A stretch of DNA of 64,000 nucleotides from Rhizobacter sp. Root1221 (GCF_001425785.1 NZ_LMDI01000012.1:125566-189565), one strand, 5' to 3'. Numbered from the stretch's first letter, positions 25,952-34,006 are shown. The notes: a model not told the origin generated them from the letters alone. Numbers and translations are program-made.

Positions 25952-26521
25952 TCAGTTGCGATTGAGGCGGCTGGCGGTCCGCGCTACGCGCTGGCCGAGG
26001 TAGGCAGCGGTATCGAGATCGCTCTGGATGGGCGCTTGCTCGGGGCCTTGGTCGCCGTTGGACTGGGCCATCGCGCCCAGCCAACTGCCCAGCCGGTTGA
26101 GGTCGTGCACGCTGCCGTGGCTGTTGTCGTTGCCAGGCTTCAGGTCAAGGCCGACCCAAAGCATCCCGTGCTGGGCCCCGAACAACGCCATCGAGATCAG
26201 CGAGTGCAGCTTGTCGCCGTTCTGCGCACCGGAGTTGGTGAAACCGGCAGCGACCTTGTCGCGCCACTTCATGCCGACCCAGGCGGGACGGGTCGAGTCC
26301 TCGCAGAATTGCTTGAAGCGCGCGCTCGGCGCGCCGTTGTAAGTGGGAGCGCCGAAAACGATGGCGTCACTGGTTTCGAGCGTCTCCCATGGGGTTTTCC
26401 CGTCAGCCAGCGGAATCAGTTCGACCCGCGCGCCCGCCACCTTGAGCACGCCTTGAGCGACAGCTTTTGCCTGTTTGGCGGTGTGGCCGTAGCCGCTGTC
26501 ATAGACGATGGATATCAGCAC
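25952..26521 (-). CDS. flavodoxin-family NAD(P)H-dependent oxidoreductase (WrbA/KefF-like)
   Basis: The 189-residue protein begins VLISIVYDSGYGHTAKQAKAV, the FMN phosphate loop of flavodoxin-like reductases, then IVFGAPTYNGAPSARFKQF and AAGFTNSGAQNGDK, typical of NADPH:quinone reductases of the WrbA type. It would reduce quinones by two electrons. Start is taken at GTG 26521, with GAGG five bases upstream; a longer frame to 26608 is open but runs through the A/T-rich promoter region. First gene of the leftward redox operon, divergent from the LysR gene. Confidence 0.8.
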   Translation of the reverse strand: MLISIVYDSGYGHTAKQAKAVAQGVLKVAGARVELIPLADGKTPWETLETSDAIVFGAPTYNGAPSARFKQFCEDSTRPAWVGMKWRDKVAAGFTNSGAQNGDKLHSLISMALFGAQHGMLWVGLDLKPGNDNSHGSVHDLNRLGSWLGAMAQSNGDQGPEQAPIQSDLDTAAYLGQRVARTASRLNRN

Positions 26522-26578
26522 GGTTTCCTCGTTGAGATGAGCAAAGAACAACAGCCGCCATGCTAAAGTTGAACCAAA

Positions 26579-26627
26579 TTCTCCATTGGAGAAATAAACA
26601 TTCATCAATGGCGCCTTGAGGGCGCCA
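26579..26627. promoter_or_regulatory. inverted repeats in the LysR/redox-operon divergent region
   Basis: TTCTCC-ATT-GGAGAA (26579-26593) lies in an A/T-rich patch midway between the divergent starts, and TGGCGCC-TTGAG-GGCGCCA (26609-26627) lies just before the LysR start. The first is a plausible LysR operator controlling both directions; the second could fold in the regulator's leader. Confidence 0.45.
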
Positions 26628-26638
26628 ATCGGGCGGAA

Positions 26639-27547
26639 ATGCAGGATCGGCTTGACGGTGTGACGGTGTTTGTCGAGACGGTGCAGGCCGGTGGCTTTGC
26701 GCGCGCCGCCGAGCGCCTGGGCCTGTCACGCTCCGCAGTGGCCAAGGCCATTGCGCGAGTCGAGGCCCGCCTTGCGGTGCGCCTCTTCCATCGAACGACA
26801 CGCGTGCAGAGCCTGACCGACGACGGTCAGCTCTACTACGAGCGCTGCCTGCGGGCGCTGGAGGAACTGCGCCTGGCAGAAGCGTCGCTGGAATCGGGCC
26901 GGCACGAGGTCAGCGGCCGCTTGCGGGTGTCCATGCCGGTGCTGTTCGGCCGCCTCTGTGTGGCGCCCGTACTGGTGAAGCTCGCAGGCGCGCACCCCAA
27001 GCTGGAACTGGACCTGCTGTTCAGTGATCGTCCGGTGGACGTCATCGGCGAACGCATCGATCTCGTAGTTCGCAACGGCGCCATCGGTGCTGCCGGCGAG
27101 CAGTTGCGGGCGCGCCGCCTGTCCAGCCAGAGGAAGGTGCTTTGCGCAGCGCCTGCCTATCTTGCCCAACGCGGGCACCCGGCCGACATCGCGGCCCTGT
27201 CGGAACATGACGCGCTGCTGTACCGGCGCGCCGACCATGTTCAGCCCTGGCTGCTACCCGACGACGAGGGCAAGCTGACCGAGGTGACGCTGAGTTCGCG
27301 GATGCGCTTCGACGACCTGGCCGTGGTGGCCGATGCGGCGGCGGCAGGCATGGGACTGGCCTGGTTGCCGGAATGGCTGGTCCGCGACCGCTTGGCCGCC
27401 GGCCAGCTATTGCCCTTGCTGGATCGGCATCCGCCCGCCTCGGTGCCGTGCCACGCGCTGTGGCCGGCCGCTCAGCACATGCACTTGCGCATGCGCCTGG
27501 CGATTGATGCGTTGGTCGCCGAGTTGCCGGACGCCGTCGGCGATTGA
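26639..27547 (+). CDS. LysR-family transcriptional regulator
   Basis: The 302-residue protein has the LysR winged HTH at residues 5-62 (FVETVQAGGFARAAERLGLSRSAVAKAIARVEARL) and the periplasmic-binding-like effector domain (about 90-295). It starts 117 bases from the divergent flavodoxin gene and very probably controls the leftward redox operon and its own strand. The ribosome-binding site is weak (GGCGGAA). A truncated, frameshifted relative of its N-terminus is found at 29415-29584. Confidence 0.88.
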   Translation: MQDRLDGVTVFVETVQAGGFARAAERLGLSRSAVAKAIARVEARLAVRLFHRTTRVQSLTDDGQLYYERCLRALEELRLAEASLESGRHEVSGRLRVSMPVLFGRLCVAPVLVKLAGAHPKLELDLLFSDRPVDVIGERIDLVVRNGAIGAAGEQLRARRLSSQRKVLCAAPAYLAQRGHPADIAALSEHDALLYRRADHVQPWLLPDDEGKLTEVTLSSRMRFDDLAVVADAAAAGMGLAWLPEWLVRDRLAAGQLLPLLDRHPPASVPCHALWPAAQHMHLRMRLAIDALVAELPDAVGD

Positions 27548-27735
27548 GGCTCAGGCCCTGGCTGGCCGCAACAGCGCATGCTGCGGGATCTTGGTAAGGG
27601 GCGCGCTGCGGTCGGGCGGATCAGGCAAGCTTTCAGCAGCTTCGGCGTATCGCAAGAGGATGCCGCGCCACAGAATTGGCGGCAGGAGCGTGTGTCGATG
27701 AGAAAAGAGATTTCCTGGCCAGTGTCGGTGTGTTC

Positions 27736-28125
27736 ATGCTGAGCAGCATGGTGACGAGACGCCAGGTCCACGAGACCCTGCCTGTGCGGCTTAGGGCGAA
27801 GGACAGCCTGGCAGGCGCACCGCTGGTGCGCATCGCGCTGCTCGATATCGACCCTGCGCAACTGGCCGCCTACCGGGCTGCGGTGTCGGAGGAGATCGAC
27901 GACTCCATCCGGCTAGAGCCGGGCGTGCTGAGCATCTCTGCGCCCGCACTGAAGGACCAGCCGCACCAACTGCGGTTCTTCGAGATCTATGCGGACGCAG
28001 CTGCCTGCCGCCGGCACCTCGACTCGGCTCATTTCAGGAAATGCGTCGACATCACCCGGCCCATGATCGCGTCGCGCCGGTTGCTGGAGACGACGCCCTT
28101 GTTCCTTTCGTTGAGGCCGCGATGA
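27736..28125 (+). CDS. putative quinol monooxygenase (ABM domain)
   Basis: The core (from about residue 30 of this 129-residue frame) reads LVRIALLDIDPAQLAAYRAAVSEE, then LRFFEIYADAAACRRHL and HFRKCVD, which is the antibiotic-biosynthesis-monooxygenase fold of YgiN-like small enzymes acting on quinols. The N-terminal 25-30 residues are atypical and the start is unclear: the frame is open back to TTG 27676 and no good ribosome-binding site precedes the ATGs at 27736 or 27748. The stop overlaps the LtrA start by 4 bases (ATGA). The 128-190 bases before it hold nothing recognisable. Confidence 0.65.
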   Translation: MLSSMVTRRQVHETLPVRLRAKDSLAGAPLVRIALLDIDPAQLAAYRAAVSEEIDDSIRLEPGVLSISAPALKDQPHQLRFFEIYADAAACRRHLDSAHFRKCVDITRPMIASRRLLETTPLFLSLRPR

Positions 28126-29399
28126 GCCCCGATCAACCATCGCCGCGGCCCGGAGCCGGCGACGCGCCCGTGGAGATGCCCCCGTCACTTGCCATCTGGC
28201 GCCACATGGGTGGCCGCGACATTCATGAGCAGCACCGGGCCTCGACGCCCCTCGAAGCGCTGTTCGACCTCACCGCCGTCGTGGCCGTGGCCGCCGCCGC
28301 CACGCGCCTGCACCACAGCTTGCTGGAGCACGGCATCGCCCATGCCGGCGCCGAGTTCGCCGAGTCTTTCTTTGCGATCTGGTGGCCCTGGATGAGCTAC
28401 ACCTGGTTCGCCAGCGCCTATGACACGGATGACGTGCCCTTTCGCATGGCGACGCTGGTGCAGATGATTGGCGTGCTCCTTATTGCGGCGGGCATTCCGC
28501 AGGCGCATGGCGCCGAACTCGCGGGCGCGTTGGGTTTTTTCCTGATGCGGGCCGCCCTCGTGGCGCAGTGGTGGCGAGCCTCCCTGGCGCATCCCGAGGG
28601 GCGATCCACCTGCCGGCGCTACGCCGTCGGGATCACGCTCGTGCAAGTGCTGTGGGTCGGGCGGGTCGTCCTGGTGCCGCAGGAATGGCTCTTCCCCGCC
28701 TTCTGTGCGCTGGCGCTGCTGGAGATGTCGGTGCCGGTGTGGGCAGCGCGCGCTGGTGACACGCCCTGGCATGCCCACCATGTCACGGAACGGTATGGAC
28801 TCTTCACCATCATCCTGCTCGGCGAGTGCATGGTGGCCGCTGCGAACGCCATGTCGGGCGTGTTGGCCGTGCAGGGTTTGCATCTGGAACTGGCCGTTGT
28901 TGCCATCGCCACGGTCGGTCTCATCCTCGGGTTGTGGTGGGCCTATTTCCTGGTGCCGTTCGCGCAGGTGCTGCATCAGCGGCGTGAGCGCGGCTATCTA
29001 TGGGGCTACGGGCATGCCTTCGTGTTCGCCGCGCTCGTTGTGCTGGGCGGCGTTCTCGAAGTGGCCGCCGATGCGCTGAAAGCCCACGGCTCAGCAGCAG
29101 GCGACAGCGCATCTCACGGCCACGTCTCGTCGCTCTATGCCATCAGTCTCTGCTCAGCGACGGTCGCGGCCCTCTTCTTGGCCCTTTGGTGGTTGGGTGG
29201 TCAGACGACACGACGAGCGGCTCGCAGCCCTCTCTATGTGCTGCCCGTCCTGGCCGTAGCGCTGCTGGCCGTGGCGCTGGTCGCCGCCGGCGTGCCGTTG
29301 TCCTGGGGACTGTTGCTGTTGGCCACAGGGCCTGGCTTCATGCTGATCTGGATCACGCGGGACAGGCAGCGAGCCCCGCATCGGTTCGCGGTGCGGTAA
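28122..29399 (+). CDS. low-temperature-requirement A (LtrA) family membrane protein
   Basis: The 425-residue protein has an N-terminal cytosolic segment with the LtrA signature EQHRASTPLEALFDLTAVVAV and then 10-11 transmembrane helices, with the conserved WWPWMSYTWFASAYDTDDVPFR and HHVTERYGLFTIILLGE. LtrA was named from cold growth of Listeria; its biochemical role is unknown. Its start codon shares four bases with the stop of the ABM-type gene, implying translational coupling. Confidence 0.85.
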   Translation: MSPDQPSPRPGAGDAPVEMPPSLAIWRHMGGRDIHEQHRASTPLEALFDLTAVVAVAAAATRLHHSLLEHGIAHAGAEFAESFFAIWWPWMSYTWFASAYDTDDVPFRMATLVQMIGVLLIAAGIPQAHGAELAGALGFFLMRAALVAQWWRASLAHPEGRSTCRRYAVGITLVQVLWVGRVVLVPQEWLFPAFCALALLEMSVPVWAARAGDTPWHAHHVTERYGLFTIILLGECMVAAANAMSGVLAVQGLHLELAVVAIATVGLILGLWWAYFLVPFAQVLHQRRERGYLWGYGHAFVFAALVVLGGVLEVAADALKAHGSAAGDSASHGHVSSLYAISLCSATVAALFLALWWLGGQTTRRAARSPLYVLPVLAVALLAVALVAAGVPLSWGLLLLATGPGFMLIWITRDRQRAPHRFAVR

Positions 29400-29414
29400 C
29401 GGCGCCCGGGCTCA

Positions 29415-29584
29415 TATGGCCTGCCAAACGAAGTGTTCGCACAGACGGCTCCCAAGACGCGCAACGGACTTGGCGACGACGGTCAGGGTCAAGCCGACCG
29501 TTTTGCGGCGCGTGCGAAGCCGCCGGCGTCCACCGTTTCCACGAACACCGCCACGCCGTCCAGCCAATCTTGCATGCGATTCAT
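29415..29584 (-). pseudogene. remnant of a LysR regulator N-terminus (frameshifted, truncated)
   Basis: Reading leftward from 29584 the frame gives MNRMQDWLDGVAVFVETVD then AGGFARAAK, almost the same as the start of the intact LysR protein at 26639, and stops at 29489. Shifted to another frame the similarity continues as VGLTLTVVAKSVARLGSRL, matching the recognition-helix region, and ends at about 29415, 15 bases from the LtrA stop. About 60 codons of a 300-codon gene survive. It was once divergent from the alpha/beta hydrolase gene at 29719. The remainder of the 29400-29718 gap holds no gene. Confidence 0.75.
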
Positions 29585-29718
29585 TGCCGACCTGCAGGCG
29601 ACATTGGTTGGAAATTTCTTCGCCACCGGCGCACTCGAGGCAACTCTAGCATCGCGTGGTTTCACCGCGCCCGCACCTGCCATGCGGATCACGCCTTCGT
29701 CAGCAAAGGAGAACCGCC

Positions 29719-30630
29719 ATGGTCAAGCCCGTCTCGTTCCCGAACCGATCGATCCAGCTTTCTGGGCACCTGCACCTACCGGATGACTTCCGGGAAGACA
29801 AAAAATACCCGGCTCTCGTCGGCATTCATCCGGCAGGCGGAGTGAAGGAACAGACGATCGGCCTGTATGCCGGGAAGCTGGCGGCCCGTGGATTCGTCGT
29901 CGTTGTGTTCGACGCCTCCTACCAGGGCGCGAGCGGTGGCGAACCCCGCCTGCTGGAAGACCCGTCGGCCCGTGTTGAAGATGCGCGTGCCGCGGCCGAC
30001 TTTCTCTCGACACTTCCCTACGTCGACGTGGAGCGGATGGGTGTCTTCGGCATCTGCGCCGGTGGCGGCTACGCGCTCGCCGTGGCCCAGTCGGAGCGCC
30101 GCTTCAAAGCAGTGGGCGTCGTCAGCGCCACGCCGATGGGCGAGGCGGCCCGGACCATCCTCGGCAACCCCATCCCCGCGGTTGCCTTGATCGGAACGCT
30201 GCAAGCGGCGGCGCAGCAGCGTACGGCCGAAGCCAGGGGCGCTGAACCCCTCTACGCACCGTTCGTTCCTGAGAAGCTGGAGGACATCGACGACAACACG
30301 CCGACCTTCCTGCGGGAAGCCTACGACTACTACCGGACGCCGCGCGGCCAGCATCCCAACTCCAAGGGCCGATTCCTGATGACCAGCCTGGACAAGATGT
30401 TGTCCTTCACGGTCTTCCACCTCATTCCTGACCTGCTGACCCAGCCGCTGCTGCTGATCGCCGGGAGCATCGCCGACACCAAGGTCTACAGCGAGCAGGC
30501 TTACGCGCTGTCCAAAGGCCCGAAAGAGCTGGTCGTCATCGAAGGCGCCACCCACGTTGCGCTCTACGACCGGCCTGAGTACGTGGATCAGGCGATTGCC
30601 AAGCTCGTCCCCTTCTTCAGCCACCTGTGA
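29719..30630 (+). CDS. alpha/beta hydrolase (dienelactone-hydrolase-like)
   Basis: The 303-residue protein has an alpha/beta-hydrolase core: oxyanion region IHPAGG, nucleophile elbow GICAGGGYA in which the nucleophile position is Cys as in dienelactone hydrolases, a late Asp in IADTKVYSEQ, and catalytic His in EGATHVALYD. Likely cytosolic hydrolase of esters or lactones. AAGGAG lies 7 bases before ATG 29719. It lies beside a decayed divergent LysR gene, so its original regulator seems lost. Confidence 0.8.
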   Translation: MVKPVSFPNRSIQLSGHLHLPDDFREDKKYPALVGIHPAGGVKEQTIGLYAGKLAARGFVVVVFDASYQGASGGEPRLLEDPSARVEDARAAADFLSTLPYVDVERMGVFGICAGGGYALAVAQSERRFKAVGVVSATPMGEAARTILGNPIPAVALIGTLQAAAQQRTAEARGAEPLYAPFVPEKLEDIDDNTPTFLREAYDYYRTPRGQHPNSKGRFLMTSLDKMLSFTVFHLIPDLLTQPLLLIAGSIADTKVYSEQAYALSKGPKELVVIEGATHVALYDRPEYVDQAIAKLVPFFSHL

Positions 30631-30645
30631 TCACAGCCATAGCCC

Positions 30646-30720
30646 ATGACCGGACACGCCGCTGGACTCAGGCCTGTCCTCTTCGTTGTCATCGGCAACC
30701 CGGTCAAGGGGCAGCGTGCA
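30646..30720 (+). pseudogene. remnant of a DJ-1/PfpI gene start
   Basis: From ATG 30646 the frame reads MTGHAAGLRPVLFVVIGNP then VKG, which aligns without gaps to the first 22 residues of the intact DJ-1 protein at 24823-25518 (MT..AA..PVL.VV.....VKG). The similarity stops after about 25 codons. It is followed within 60 bases by a piece of an alcohol dehydrogenase gene in another frame. Confidence 0.6.
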
Positions 30721-30767
30721 TCGCGTCCGACGCGCGATGCGCTCCGGAGTAGCCATCGAAGGGGCGT

Positions 30768-30856
30768 GCAGAACGTGCAGATGGCCTTGACCTTGCCGGC
30801 GGCGCGCCACTGCTGTGCGCCGGCATCACGACCTGGTGGCCGCTCCGCCGCTGGAA
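30768..30856 (+). pseudogene. remnant of a zinc alcohol dehydrogenase gene
   Basis: From 30780 the frame reads [19 protein letters not shown] then WPLRRWK, nearly the same as the segment [19 protein letters not shown] of the intact alcohol dehydrogenase (22451-23500). The codons before it fit VQNVPDGL only if one base is missing. About 27 codons survive without the zinc lobes or nucleotide site. No complete gene occupies 30631-31086; the right part has two inverted repeats listed separately. Confidence 0.7.
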
Positions 30857-30924
30857 AGGGACGGGGCCTTCGATACCTCGCCGCACGCCCACTACGCGAA
30901 AGAGGCATGCGTGCGCGTCGCTCA

Positions 30925-30976
30925 ATGGTGCCGGAAATTGGCACCATGCGCGCCTACATTGAACTCCTCAGTTCAA
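30925..30976. promoter_or_regulatory. two inverted repeats upstream of the QOR-like gene
   Basis: ATGGTGCC-N7-GGCACCAT (30925-30947) and TTGAACT-CCTC-AGTTCAA (30959-30976) are perfect 8- and 7-bp repeats spaced 11 bases apart, about 110 bases before the QOR start. They look like regulator-binding sites in the promoter of the QOR/WYL pair. Confidence 0.45.
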
Positions 30977-31086
30977 CAAGGGATTCCGATGTCCAGTACC
31001 CAGCCTGCTGCATTCAAGTGCATGCATGCCACCCCCCACCGGCCCAACGGCCACGTCGGTAGCAATGTCGCAATGAGTGGCCTCAC

Positions 31087-32019
31087 ATGAAACGCATTCA
31101 GTATCACAAGTACGGCGGACCAGAGACCATGCAGCTTGAGGACTTCAAGCTGGGAGAGCCCGGCAACGGACAGGTCGCGGTCCAAGTGAAGTTCGCCGCG
31201 ATCAATCCCATCGACTGGAAGTTGCGCAATGGCCTGATGAAGATCGTTACCGGGCACAGTTTCCCCCGCGCGATGGGCATGGATTTCTCAGGAACGGTCA
31301 TCTCCGTTGGCCGTGGCGTGACGCGTTTCAAGCCCGGGGACCCCGTCTTCGGCATGGCCCGACTGAAGCAAGGCGGCGCTTTCGGCAATGCGGTGATTAC
31401 CAACGAGTCGTTCCTCGTCAGAAAGCCCGACAACGTCTCGTACGAAGATGCAGCCTGTCTGGCGACCCCGGGCGTCATGGCCTGGATGGGTCTCGTCGAC
31501 AAGGCCGGGCTGCAACCTGGCCAACAGGTGTTCGTCAATGGATGTGCCGGCGCTGTGGGCGAAGCGACCGTTCAGGTGGCCCGGATGCTGGGAGCCTCCG
31601 TGTCAGGCAGTTGCAGCGTCGGCGACATGGAGCGAGTCCGTGCACTGGGTGTAGAGCACGTTTACGACTACCGAAAAACCGACTTCGCGAAGCTTGGCGA
31701 GCGCTTTCATGTCGTCTACGACACTGCAGCGACGCTGCCTACAGCGGTGGGTTATTCGCTATTGCGAGAAGGCGGCACGCTTCTTGACCTCGACCCCACG
31801 CCCATGAAGTTCCTCCGTGCCCTCATCTCCCGCTGCTTCAAGGTCATCATTTGCAAGGCGAATGCTGACACTCTTGAACGAGTGGCGCATGCTGCCGACG
31901 ACGGCCGGCTGCGGCTACCTATCGGCATGAAGGTTCACTTGAACGAAGCCATCCGACTCATCGGCGACGTCGAGGCCGGCAAGAAGATGGGCGGAAAAGG
32001 GCTCATCGCAATGGAGTGA
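31087..32019 (+). CDS. NADP-dependent quinone-oxidoreductase-like protein (MDR superfamily)
   Basis: The 310-residue protein is a zinc-free medium-chain reductase: N-terminal NPIDWKLRNG, GMDFSGTVISVG, KPGDPVFG, and the nucleotide-binding GCAGAVGEATVQVARMLGA. Such enzymes reduce quinones or alpha,beta-unsaturated carbonyls with NADPH. GC content and codon use look lower than in the flanking core. Its stop codon overlaps the GTG start of the WYL regulator by four bases. Confidence 0.85.
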   Translation: MKRIQYHKYGGPETMQLEDFKLGEPGNGQVAVQVKFAAINPIDWKLRNGLMKIVTGHSFPRAMGMDFSGTVISVGRGVTRFKPGDPVFGMARLKQGGAFGNAVITNESFLVRKPDNVSYEDAACLATPGVMAWMGLVDKAGLQPGQQVFVNGCAGAVGEATVQVARMLGASVSGSCSVGDMERVRALGVEHVYDYRKTDFAKLGERFHVVYDTAATLPTAVGYSLLREGGTLLDLDPTPMKFLRALISRCFKVIICKANADTLERVAHAADDGRLRLPIGMKVHLNEAIRLIGDVEAGKKMGGKGLIAME

Positions 32020-32723
32020 TCGTGTCACGGAGCTACCGACTCAATGAACTTCTGCAGGTGATGCGCCGGTGCCGTGGCACGGTGTCCGGGGAGATGCTTG
32101 CCCGCGAGACCAACGTGTCGCTGCGCACGATCCGCCGGGACATCGCCACCTTGCAAGGGATGGGCGCACAAATTGAAGGCGAGGCGGGGGTCGGCTACAT
32201 CTTGCGTCCGGACTCCTCGCTTCCACCAATGTCGTTCACCGAGGAAGAGATGCAAGCCCTGGTAGCCGGTGCGCAATGGGTGAGCCGTCAGCCGGATCAA
32301 GCATTTGCGCGCGCTGCTCAGAACGCTCTTGCCAAGATCAGCGGGGTAGTCCCTGCCGAGATGAGGCGTGTTCTTGACGACGACTCGATCTATGTCGGGG
32401 GTCAAGACGCCTCGTCAGGCCTTGACTTGGGTGAAGTCCGTCGCGCTCTGCGTGAGCAGCGCAAGATGCGCATCGTGTACGTGGATCGCAACGGATCGAC
32501 AGGCCAGAGAATCATCTGGCCCATCATGATCGGATATGTCGAATCTCGCCGGTTGATTGCCGCTTGGTGTGAACTGCGGCAGGACTTCCGGCGCTTTCGC
32601 GTTGATCATATTCATGAAGCGGACTTTCTTACAGACCGGTATCCCGGGGAACGGCGCCACCTCGCAAAAGAGTGGAGAACCCGATGCTGCCTAAACAAAT
32701 GCGCGGACCAGGTTATTGAATGA
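32016..32723 (+). CDS. HTH/WYL-domain transcriptional regulator (YafY-like)
   Basis: The 235-residue protein has an N-terminal HTH_11 domain (RLNELLQVMRRC ... TNVSLRTIRRDIATLQGMGA) and a WYL domain (about residues 135-205: LREQRKMRIVYVDRNG, WCELRQDFRRFRVDHI). WYL proteins sense small ligands or nucleic acids and often regulate the neighbouring enzyme. Start is GTG 32016 overlapping the QOR stop; GTG 32022 is also possible. Confidence 0.85.
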   Translation: MIVSRSYRLNELLQVMRRCRGTVSGEMLARETNVSLRTIRRDIATLQGMGAQIEGEAGVGYILRPDSSLPPMSFTEEEMQALVAGAQWVSRQPDQAFARAAQNALAKISGVVPAEMRRVLDDDSIYVGGQDASSGLDLGEVRRALREQRKMRIVYVDRNGSTGQRIIWPIMIGYVESRRLIAAWCELRQDFRRFRVDHIHEADFLTDRYPGERRHLAKEWRTRCCLNKCADQVIE

Positions 32724-32835
32724 GGCACTGCCCGCGGGCGAATGTTGATGGAGGCCGATTGCAACGGAGACCCGCAACAGAAAGACCGCCCAGCGTTCCG
32801 CTCAGGAAGCAGCCGGCCGCAGTACAGCCTCGACA

Positions 32836-32943
32836 TCGCGGCGGGGTTCCAAACTGGCGGGCGTAATCTCGATTGAACTGGGACGGACTGCCATAGCCCA
32901 CTTGATATGCAGCTGCTGCGGCATCCATGCCCTGGGTAACCCG
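32836..32943 (-). pseudogene. remnant of the C-terminus of an AraC-family regulator
   Basis: The leftward frame reads GMDAAAAAYQVGYGSPSQF followed by NRDYARQFGTPPR, the second HTH and tail of AraC regulators of the CFEM/SoxS-like group. Nothing resembling the first HTH or the ligand domain lies upstream, so only the last ~36 codons remain. The rest of 32724-33254 holds no recognisable gene. Confidence 0.65.
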
Positions 32944-33254
32944 GTACGGAGCCGGCGCGATCGAGCGCCCGGAAATCAAGAACAGGCAGTCCAAGTACCG
33001 GCTGTTGTAGAGCAGGCAGTTGAAGTGCTGTATGGCACCTGGCACGCCGGACGGATGCGGCTTGAAGCTTGGCCATCGGTCTTGTGGCTGCTTCACGCCC
33101 CTTGGATCATCTCGGCCAATCTTTAGCGATTGCGCTTTGCCGCACGCAGATTTTGTGGGGCAAACATTGACCAAGCGCAGTACCAGCTCTGGCACGCTTG
33201 TTGGTCAAGGCGTGGAGCAGGTCACAGCGGATGTGGGCATTCCGCTGCATCGGA

Positions 33255-33330
33255 TGGCGCGTCCGGCTGGGATCGAACCAGCAACCCCTGCCTTCGGAGG
33301 GCAGTACTCTATCCATTGAGCTACGGACGC
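33255..33330 (-). tRNA. tRNA-Arg(CCG)
   Basis: Reading leftward the sequence starts GCGTCCGTAGCTCAATGGAT and folds as a cloverleaf: acceptor GCGTCCG/CGGACGC, D-arm with AGCTCAATGGATAGAG, anticodon stem CTGCC/GGCAG with loop CTCCGAA (anticodon CCG), T-arm with GGTTCGATCC. The discriminator base is G and CCA is encoded (33255-33257). Its 3' end faces the accessory region to the left. Confidence 0.95.
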
Positions 33331-33445
33331 CAAGTCTTCCATTCTATCAGTCAGAAGCGACAGTCCCCAAGCCTGACTGTCGTCCCCTTATAATCCCGAG
33401 GTTGTGCGCTCCCCCGCGCACGTTCCCCTTGCAGTCGAGGACTCC

Positions 33446-34006
33446 ATGGCCGACGCCCACCAGACCCCTGATCACGACGCCCCGCACGAAGGGCCCATCA
33501 AGACGCCGAAGCAGCTCATCTGGGCCGTGGCGTTTGCGTTCCTCGTGCCGATCATCGGCATCATCCTGCTCGCCAACTTCGTCGCTGCAGACAACAAGCC
33601 GGCCGCGGGCAGCGATGGCATGAGCGCTGCCGCGATCGCCAAGCGCATTGCCCCGGTGGCAGGCGCCCCCGAGGTCAAGGACATGTCCGACCTCACCACC
33701 ATGAAGACGGGCGAGCAGGTGTTCGCGGGCCAGTGCGCGGCCTGCCACGCCACCGGCGCCGCTGGCGCCCCGAAGATCGGCGACTCCGCAGCCTGGGGCC
33801 CGCGCGTGTCCCAGGGCTTCGACACGCTGCTGCACAGCGCCCTCAAGGGCAAGGGTGCCATGACGGCCCAGGCCGGCGGCGATTTCAGCGACTTCGAGAT
33901 CGCCCGCGCCGTGGTGCACATGGCCAACCAGGGGGGCGCGAAGTTCGCCGAACCCAAGGCGCCGGCCCCGGCCGATGCAGCGTCGGCCGCCTCCGCCGCG
34001 CAGTGA
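33446..34006 (+). CDS. membrane-anchored class I cytochrome c (c5-like)
   Basis: The 186-residue protein has one transmembrane helix (residues about 25-47, LIWAVAFAFLVPIIGIILLA) and a periplasmic cytochrome domain with heme-binding CAACH (about 103-107) and a distal Met ligand probably in KGAMTAQAGG. This is the cytochrome c5 family, an electron carrier to terminal oxidases. The C-terminal tail is Ala/Pro-rich. ATG 33446 follows a GAGGA motif. A terminator follows the gene. Confidence 0.85.
   Translation: MADAHQTPDHDAPHEGPIKTPKQLIWAVAFAFLVPIIGIILLANFVAADNKPAAGSDGMSAAAIAKRIAPVAGAPEVKDMSDLTTMKTGEQVFAGQCAACHATGAAGAPKIGDSAAWGPRVSQGFDTLLHSALKGKGAMTAQAGGDFSDFEIARAVVHMANQGGAKFAEPKAPAPADAASAASAAQ

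Noticed and set aside
30721-30757. A reverse-strand piece reading FDGYSGAHRASD that resembles the GGYS region of the alcohol dehydrogenase
   Set aside because: Only GYS and SD match and it would need a local inversion; too weak to list as a feature.
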